Origin: Chloroflexota bacterium
GTDB taxonomy: Bacteria > Chloroflexota > Ktedonobacteria > Ktedonobacterales > JACDGC01
Direction: 5' to 3'
NCBI GenBank assembly: GCA_021812265.1
Contig: JAKAOI010000057.1
Coordinates: 1-9,494, forward strand
Length of the DNA: 9,494 bases
In this document: positions 5,474 to 9,494 of the stretch, one piece after another
Layout of the letters: each line of letters begins with the position of its first letter
Position numbering within the stretch: position 1 is the stretch's first letter
Made by a program: the position numbers and the translations under genes
The notes under the pieces: model-generated
What the model was told of the DNA's origin: nothing
Databases searched by the model: none
Seen by the model: only the letters and a program-made list of their open reading frames with translations

Positions 5474-6664
5474 CTATTTTTGCTTCTGCTGCTGCAGATC
5501 AATAACGGCGGCGGCGCATTCATCAGCGGAAGCGCCCAAATATCTGCCGCGATAGCGGTTACGCAGAATGGGATTATTGGGAATCAGCGAGCCAAACACA
5601 TATACAGTGGAAAGCATCTGCAGATTTTTCTGCGCGTCGCTTAAAAACTTTGCAGTCTGGCGGAATCTTGGCGCCGCCGACACCGATAATAGTATATAAT
5701 CCGGCTGCAAAATATGCGCTTTTTCCAGCAGCATTGGCAAATGCGCTTTTTCCCCTAAATATACAACCCGAAACCTCGCGCGCCGCAACAACAGCGCCAG
5801 TGTCAGCGCTTCGATATCATGCGGCTCTGATGGGCCACAAGCAATTACCGCCAAGGGACTGTCACTATGTTCGGTAATCATATCAAAATAGCGAAACAGC
5901 CGGCTGCGTATATTCATTACCGCAAACTGCGCTTCGGGCAGATAATGTGAATCGCGCCGCCATTTATCCGTAATTTCACGAACCGCAGGTAAAATAAATT
6001 TTGCGCACACCGACTCTAACTGCGAAAAACGGGAAAACGCAACATCAAATAACTCGCTGATTGCGTTTGTGTCAAATCTGGCGCAATCTTCCAAAAATTG
6101 CGCTTTCAACGTTTGATAATCTTGCCCTACCGAAGCAGACACTGCCGTATCCGTTATATTCCACATCACTCCGCTTTGCCGCATTAATTCATCCGATTCC
6201 GCTGATTTTTCTTGCAATAGATCCGGGGCTGCGTCCGTGTGGCGCATAGGTTCCCAAACTCCTTTCGGCGCATGGATGTTACCGGCCGTGCGGCTTTTCA
6301 GCAACGCATTGCGAATGCGCAGCGCTGTTAAATTTGGGTCGGCTCCCTGAATAAGCTGCTGTCGCATCCATGTAAACGCTATAAGATCTTTTTCCGAATA
6401 ACGCATCAGTCCTTGCCGTTCGGCCTGCGGCCGCACATTAATCAGTTGATCCCACGACCACAACGTGGCAGAACGCACCCCAATGATTTTCACCAATGAT
6501 TCAACATCATATTGCGGGGTATCGCCGTAATTTTCAAATATTGGCATATCCGATGGTATATTTACCGGCCGGCTGTTCTGTCCGATTTTTCGGGTAAAAT
6601 TTGTATAGGTTGAATATTGAAACGGACTTGGCCCTTGCGCCGCATCCGATGGTCTGTCTGTCAT
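5474..6664 (-). CDS. MerR-family regulator with B12-binding domain (CarH-like)
   Basis: This 396-residue protein is probably a cobalamin-binding transcriptional regulator. A roughly 50-residue N-terminal extension precedes a MerR-type DNA-binding domain (about 51-120: YDVESLVKIIGVRSATLWSW, then RQGLMRYSEKDL). After a linker comes a helical B12 cap domain (about 185-262) and a Rossmann-like B12-binding domain (about 270-390). The latter has PSEPHDIEALTLALLLRR (278-295) and VVYLGEKAHLP (300-310). H282 aligns with the lower axial cobalamin histidine of CarH (GERHEIG there, SEPHDIE here), although the Gly after it is Glu284. In the cap, W235 matches the CarH Trp, but the adjacent His is Arg236 and the EH of the W-x9-EH motif is AQ (245-246). 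The start has only a distant GAAGG (12-base spacer); an internal ATG at residue 40 has no better site. Upstream repeats at 6686-6704 may be its operator. Confidence 0.88.
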   Translation of the reverse strand: MTDRPSDAAQGPSPFQYSTYTNFTRKIGQNSRPVNIPSDMPIFENYGDTPQYDVESLVKIIGVRSATLWSWDQLINVRPQAERQGLMRYSEKDLIAFTWMRQQLIQGADPNLTALRIRNALLKSRTAGNIHAPKGVWEPMRHTDAAPDLLQEKSAESDELMRQSGVMWNITDTAVSASVGQDYQTLKAQFLEDCARFDTNAISELFDVAFSRFSQLESVCAKFILPAVREITDKWRRDSHYLPEAQFAVMNIRSRLFRYFDMITEHSDSPLAVIACGPSEPHDIEALTLALLLRRARFRVVYLGEKAHLPMLLEKAHILQPDYILLSVSAAPRFRQTAKFLSDAQKNLQMLSTVYVFGSLIPNNPILRNRYRGRYLGASADECAAAVIDLQQQKQK

Positions 6665-6685
6665 AGGATTAAACTACCTTCGCTC

Positions 6686-6707
6686 TATTGAAATCGTATT
6701 GAAAACC
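6686..6707. promoter_or_regulatory. Tandem TATTGAAA repeats with 11-bp period, possible operator of the MerR-like gene
   Basis: TATTGAAA occurs at 6686-6693 and 6697-6704, exactly 11 bp apart on the same face of the helix, and 22-43 bases upstream of the regulator's ATG. A third copy lies at 6768-6775. The second and third copies extend as TATTGAAAACC and TATTGAAAAACC. CarH-type regulators are known to bind tandem 11-bp direct repeats as a tetramer, so autoregulation is a reasonable guess. Only two copies are in phase, and the sequence is AT-rich. Confidence 0.4.
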
Positions 6708-6767
6708 GACGCTCAAACATACTCATGTTCAGGCTGATTTTCCCTTCCGGAAAACCACGCGCATGTT

Positions 6768-6800
6768 TATTGAAAAACCTTATCATGTATAATACTACAT
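6768..6800. promoter_or_regulatory. Third TATTGAAA copy and ATGTA-N6-TACAT dyad
   Basis: The third TATTGAAA copy (6768-6775) is followed by a perfect dyad, ATGTA (6785-6789) and TACAT (6796-6800), whose centre contains TATAAT on the plus strand and TATTAT on the minus strand. This sits between the methyltransferase stop and the regulator start. A promoter for the regulator could lie here, but neither strand shows a good -35 at normal spacing. Confidence 0.25.
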
Positions 6801-6810
6801 TTCTCTGCGT

Positions 6811-7920
6811 CTACTCGGCGGCTTTACGCTGAATAAGCGTTTGAAACCCGCCTAACCCGGAGGGATCTAAAAGCGTTTTAACAGCCGATCGCAAGCTTGA
6901 ACTACGGAAATAAGCTATTTGGCCGGCGTCGGTATGGCGTTCAGTTTCTGCTTGAGGAAATTGTGTATGAATAACATTTTGCATATCCCCAATTATTCCC
7001 AGTTCGCTTAAAAAATCACGCTGCGTTGTTAACCGTATATGCTGCAATCCATATTTTTTGCCGATATCACTCAACGCCGTAAAATTAACATGGGCGGTAA
7101 TATCTGTTTCTCCCGTCCGTTCCAGTGGATTTTCATGAGTGGTATGGTCTGTATAACATAAAAGCGTGCCGCGCTTACGATCCGGCGTGTACAGCGCTTC
7201 GGCGGTGGCGCCATAATCTATTGTCAGCGCATATCCATTGGTTTTCAGCGCGGCGGCAACCTCAGCCAGCCATTCTTCAATCTGCAAATGAACCTCACAG
7301 CGCCATGCTTCCGGCGCCGGCAATACATCTAAATGATAGCGATGAATATATTCTTCCAAACGCGCGTCCGAAAGCGGCCCCAAAACTTCACGCAAAAACG
7401 GCTCTTCCGTTATTGCGGCAACATACACTTCCATAAACCGTTGTTCACGCCGCTCTAAAATATGCGCCGGAAACGCATCCGGCAGCTCATTGCTTACAAT
7501 GCAATGATAGGTATTTTTTTGCAGCGGCTGCATTGTTTGCGGCTCATGGATATCTCGTATTTCGTAACGCAGCGCCTGAAAAAACGGCGCATCATTCTCC
7601 GAAACCCAATCTAAAACTTCGCGGCGCAGCAAGCCACGGCCGGCGCCATCCTCCATCACCATAAACACAGCAGGAAAATCAAACTCTGCCCAAACGGATC
7701 GCAGCCAGCGGGCAATAGCGCCGCCAAACAACGGGCTTACATCTGCGCTGGTAAAAAAATCACCTGTCCACCCTGTCCGTTGAACTCCGGGTTGCGTATA
7801 ATATCCCCAATCCGGCTCATACAGCGCGGCGCGCATATAATCCGCAAAAGTAATTACACCATGTTCACGGATTGCCTCCGCCAGCGCCTTACCTAATTCT
7901 GTTTGTTTTTGTTTATGCAT
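6811..7920 (-). CDS. MidA/NDUFAF7-family class I SAM-dependent methyltransferase
   Basis: The mitochondrial member, NDUFAF7/MidA, methylates an arginine of the complex I subunit NDUFS2 during assembly. The substrate of bacterial members is generally not established. The protein has 369 residues, a normal length. Family hallmarks in order are GVITFADYMRAALYEPDWGYY (21-41), GDFFTSADVSPLFGGAIARWL (53-73), the SAM-binding motif I MEDGAGRGLL (89-98), SNELPDAFP (143-151), the LTIDYG motif (232-237), RGTLLCYTDHT (250-260) and DITAHVNFTAL (273-283). All core motifs look intact. The start ATG has AAGGA about ten bases upstream, and a good promoter lies at 7965-7994. It is transcribed towards the MerR-like regulator 146 bp downstream and away from the response-regulator cluster. 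No complex I genes are in the window, so an electron-transport role here is only inferred from family. Confidence 0.93.
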   Translation of the reverse strand: MHKQKQTELGKALAEAIREHGVITFADYMRAALYEPDWGYYTQPGVQRTGWTGDFFTSADVSPLFGGAIARWLRSVWAEFDFPAVFMVMEDGAGRGLLRREVLDWVSENDAPFFQALRYEIRDIHEPQTMQPLQKNTYHCIVSNELPDAFPAHILERREQRFMEVYVAAITEEPFLREVLGPLSDARLEEYIHRYHLDVLPAPEAWRCEVHLQIEEWLAEVAAALKTNGYALTIDYGATAEALYTPDRKRGTLLCYTDHTTHENPLERTGETDITAHVNFTALSDIGKKYGLQHIRLTTQRDFLSELGIIGDMQNVIHTQFPQAETERHTDAGQIAYFRSSSLRSAVKTLLDPSGLGGFQTLIQRKAAE

Positions 7921-7964
7921 GACTTACATATCCTTACCGCTACACAATACACAGTTTTTATGCT

Positions 7965-7994
7965 ATTATACAAGTTAGGGCTTCCAGCTTTCAG
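7965..7994 (-). promoter_or_regulatory. Sigma-70-type promoter of the MidA-family gene
   Basis: On the minus strand a perfect TATAAT (plus 7970-7965) is preceded at 18 bp by CTGAAA (plus 7994-7989), matching four of six bases of TTGACA. The predicted start of transcription, near 7958, gives a leader of about 38 bases with AAGGA in front of the ATG at 7920. Confidence 0.5.
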
Positions 7995-8170
7995 CGCAGT
8001 AGCGCACAACAGAAACCACGCAATTGCCGGCTGATTCTTATATTAAATTATTGTTCAACAATCCTGCCCAACTGCGGCGCAGCCGATATCTCCAGCTACA
8101 AGCTGGCAAGCTTGGCAAAATAGCTCCTAATGCGCAGAACACAGAAAGCCGCATAATATTTAACTCAGCC

Positions 8171-8174
8171 GGAG
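8171..8174 (+). promoter_or_regulatory. Ribosome binding site that decides the response-regulator start
   Basis: GGAG lies 11 bases before the ATG at 8186. The next in-frame ATG, at 8204 (MEVPC), has no such site, and the upstream TTG at 8024 has none either. This favours 8186. Confidence 0.45.
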
Positions 8175-8185
8175 AACTCATACCT

Positions 8186-8605
8186 ATGATTGCGCGAAAC
8201 GATATGGAAGTTCCATGTAGTATTCTGCTGATAGAAAATGACTCAGGCTGCCGAAAGCTGGCAGAGAATATCTTATCACATTTAGGCTGCCGGTGCATTG
8301 CTGCGCAAAATGGCGCAGAAGCGCTGCGCTTTGCGCAAGCATATCATATAGATTTAGTCATCACCGATATTGTCTTGCCCGATTGTGATGGTTTACAGCT
8401 CGCTCAAAGTATCAGATCATTCAAGAAATATGCGGCGCTTCCGCTCATCATGGTAACTGGCCTTAGCGACGCAGCGGCCAGATTGAAGGCTGTTGGGCTT
8501 GACGGCACGGCAGCCATACAGAAGCCATACCGGGTTGCGCAATTTAAAAAAGTTGTTATGGAAACATTAGAACAATCGGCGATTTTCGAAGGAGGATTAC
8601 TCTAA
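8186..8605 (+). CDS. Single-domain response regulator (CheY-like receiver)
   Basis: This is a 139-residue stand-alone receiver domain with no output domain. It would be phosphorylated by a histidine kinase not present in the window. All catalytic positions are present: acidic pocket IEND (E17, D19), phospho-acceptor D61 in LVITDIVLPDCDG, switch Thr91 in IMVTG, and Lys113 in IQKPYR. The first acidic residue is Glu rather than the commoner Asp. The start at 8186 is chosen because the receiver begins at CSILLIEND (residue 11 on) and a GGAG lies upstream; a TTG at 8024 would add 54 residues without receiver character. The stop TAA (8603-8605) shares its last A with the moaD ATG, so the two are probably co-translated. 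What it controls cannot be told from sequence; an adaptor or CheY-type role is typical of such proteins. Confidence 0.9.
   Translation: MIARNDMEVPCSILLIENDSGCRKLAENILSHLGCRCIAAQNGAEALRFAQAYHIDLVITDIVLPDCDGLQLAQSIRSFKKYAALPLIMVTGLSDAAARLKAVGLDGTAAIQKPYRVAQFKKVVMETLEQSAIFEGGLL
8591..8596 (+). promoter_or_regulatory. Strong Shine-Dalgarno of moaD inside the response-regulator gene
   Basis: GGAGGA, eight bases before the moaD ATG at 8605, is the best ribosome binding site in the window. It fixes the moaD start and lies in the codons for the last residues (EGGLL) of the response regulator. Confidence 0.8.
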
Positions 8606-8853
8606 TGCTTATAACAGTAAAATATTTTGCTTCGCTGCGCGAAACATTAACTATTGAGCGCGAACTGTTGGAATTATCCGGAGAACAATCAATCCGCAGC
8701 GTGCGCAGCGCTATTTTAGCCAAACACCCGCAATTATCGGACATTTTAGATACTTGCAAAACAGCCCGCAACAGAAATATTGTATCATTACCGGATGAAG
8801 CTGTTGCTGACGGCGATGAAATTGTTTTATTGCCGCCTATGAGCGGCGGCTAA
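8605..8853 (+). CDS. moaD: MoaD-family sulfur carrier protein (molybdopterin synthase small subunit)
   Basis: MoaD is a ubiquitin-like protein whose C-terminal Gly-Gly is adenylated and converted to a thiocarboxylate. With MoaE it then transfers sulfur to precursor Z in molybdopterin synthesis. The 82-residue length fits. The N-terminus ITVKYFASLRE is typical, and the C-terminus DGDEIVLLPPMSGG (69-82) is diagnostic, ending exactly at the Gly-Gly needed for activation. The gene starts on the last base of the response-regulator stop and has a strong GGAGGA site. No moaE, moaA or moeB is in the window, so a carrier for another sulfur pathway cannot be excluded, but the PPxSGG end favours MoaD. 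Confidence 0.9.
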   Translation: MLITVKYFASLRETLTIERELLELSGEQSIRSVRSAILAKHPQLSDILDTCKTARNRNIVSLPDEAVADGDEIVLLPPMSGG

Positions 8854-8891
8854 CTATTATTGCGCACTATCTGTTAGGGGAATCTCAACCA

Positions 8892-9494
8892 ATGTTTACC
8901 GGTATTATTGAAGAAACCGGCGCGGTTGTTCGATTAGCAAAACAAAACGATCGTACATTGCTGACCGTTCATTGTCAAAAAGCGCTGGAACACACACACA
9001 TCGGCGACAGCATAGCCGTAAACGGTGTTTGCCTTACAGCCATAGCCTTGACCAACAGCGATTTTACAGTAGAATTGCAGCCGGAAACGTTGCGTTGCAC
9101 TAATTTAGGTGATGTACAGGAAGGCAGCGCAGTTAATTTAGAGCGTCCCATGGCGCCGGATGGCAGATTTGGCGGGCATATGGTGCAGGGGCATGTAGAC
9201 ACTACCGGCGTTATCCGAGAGTTCCGCCAAGATGGCCCGGCAATAGAAGTTATTATAGAAACTCCTCCAGAATTGACCCGCTATATTGCGCCAAAAGGTT
9301 TTATCGCTGTAGACGGCGTCAGTTTAACTGTTGTGCAAACAATGCCGCAAAAGCACATGTTTACCCTTACCATCATCACCCACACACAAAATATGGTAAC
9401 CCTTACACACAAATCTCCCGGAGATCGTGTTAATATTGAAGTAGATATTGTCGCCAAATATGTAGAGTCTCTTTTGGCAAATTATCAAAAAGAC
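8892..9494 (+). CDS. ribE: Riboflavin synthase alpha chain, 3' end beyond window
   Basis: The enzyme dismutates two 6,7-dimethyl-8-ribityllumazine molecules to riboflavin and a diaminopyrimidine as the last step of riboflavin synthesis. The 201 visible codons have no stop; the family is usually about 200-220 residues, so only a short tail is missing. It has the two expected lumazine-binding repeats. The first begins MFTGIIEETG and has IGDSIAVNGVCLTAI (37-51) and PETLRCTNLG (64-73). The second begins FGGHMVQGHVDTTG (93-106) and has GFIAVDGVSLTVV (136-148) and IITHTQNMVTL (161-171). AGGGGA lies ten bases before the ATG. It follows moaD by 38 bp with no terminator, so one transcript is likely. 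No FMN riboswitch was seen upstream. Confidence 0.96.
   Translation, partial: MFTGIIEETGAVVRLAKQNDRTLLTVHCQKALEHTHIGDSIAVNGVCLTAIALTNSDFTVELQPETLRCTNLGDVQEGSAVNLERPMAPDGRFGGHMVQGHVDTTGVIREFRQDGPAIEVIIETPPELTRYIAPKGFIAVDGVSLTVVQTMPQKHMFTLTIITHTQNMVTLTHKSPGDRVNIEVDIVAKYVESLLANYQKD

Larger units (their letters stand above)
7921..8185. other. Divergent intergenic region between midA-type gene and response regulator
   Basis: Besides the minus-strand promoter at 7965-7994, this stretch holds a perfect TTGTT-C-AACAA dyad (8051-8061) and a CCAGCT-ACA-AGCTGG hairpin (8092-8106). It also holds the tandem TGTGTA pair of the minus strand near 7942-7953. No convincing plus-strand promoter was found for the response-regulator cluster. 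The response-regulator frame is open back to a TTG at 8024, but the 54 extra codons look non-coding. Confidence 0.5.

Noticed and set aside
6738..6754. TTTTCC-N5-GGAAAA hairpin as a terminator of the MidA-family gene
   Set aside because: The stem is AT-rich and lacks a following T-run on the minus strand.
8024..8185. N-terminal extension of the response regulator from TTG 8024
   Set aside because: The 54 extra residues have no receiver or other recognisable character and no ribosome binding site; the ATG at 8186 with GGAG upstream fits the domain boundary.
8832..8850. GCCGCC/GGCGGC hairpin at the end of moaD as a terminator
   Set aside because: It is formed by codons for the conserved PPMSGG tail and is not followed by a T-run; ribE follows closely.
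8854..8891. FMN riboswitch in front of ribE
   Set aside because: The gap is only 38 bases, too short for an FMN aptamer, and none of its conserved elements is seen.

Overview
The window carries seven confidently recognised genes and one unrecognised, 5'-truncated surface-protein-like gene. No rRNA, tRNA, transposase or CRISPR array was seen. The gene families look bacterial. The best guess is a moderate-GC member of Chloroflexota. This rests on the style of the RqcH N-terminus (an SAH..AR motif and an ER in place of the DR motif), a MidA-type methyltransferase and a long MerR/B12-binding regulator. It is inference from remembered family patterns, not a search, so the phylum is tentative.

Layout, left to right. 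Positions 1-870 (+) are the 3' end of a Ser/Gly/Thr-rich protein with about fifteen 33-bp tandem units, followed by a short beta-rich C-terminus. Positions 871-1089 hold a small dyad, a weak promoter candidate and a strong hairpin with a T-rich tail. An MdtH-like MFS exporter (1090-2385, +) then converges on, and overlaps by 38 bp, a minus-strand translation-quality operon. That operon is rqcH (5172-3316) followed by miaA (3319-2348), joined by an ATGA overlap. A 301-bp gap (5173-5473) is packed with hairpins and contains a roughly 129-bp module with imperfect terminal inverted repeats. Next come a CarH-like MerR/cobalamin-binding regulator (6664-5474, -) and a MidA/NDUFAF7-family methyltransferase (7920-6811, -), the latter with a good promoter at 7965-7994. 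A divergent plus-strand cluster finishes the window: a single-domain response regulator (8186-8605), moaD (8605-8853, sharing one base with the preceding stop) and riboflavin synthase ribE (8892 to the right edge, no stop reached).

Functional reading. rqcH and miaA both concern translation (rescue of stalled 50S complexes; tRNA A37 prenylation). moaD and ribE concern cofactor synthesis (molybdopterin sulfur carrier; flavin) and may be co-transcribed with the response regulator. The regulator resembles CarH photoreceptors, but by eye it keeps only part of the photochemical residue set. Its upstream region holds repeats spaced 11 bp apart, as in CarH operators.

Most of the window is ordinary chromosomal gene content. 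The points most worth a second look are the hairpin module upstream of rqcH, the CarH-like regulator with altered cobalamin-pocket residues and its possible operator, three in-frame poly-A slippery heptamers in rqcH, and the expandable Ser-rich repeat array.
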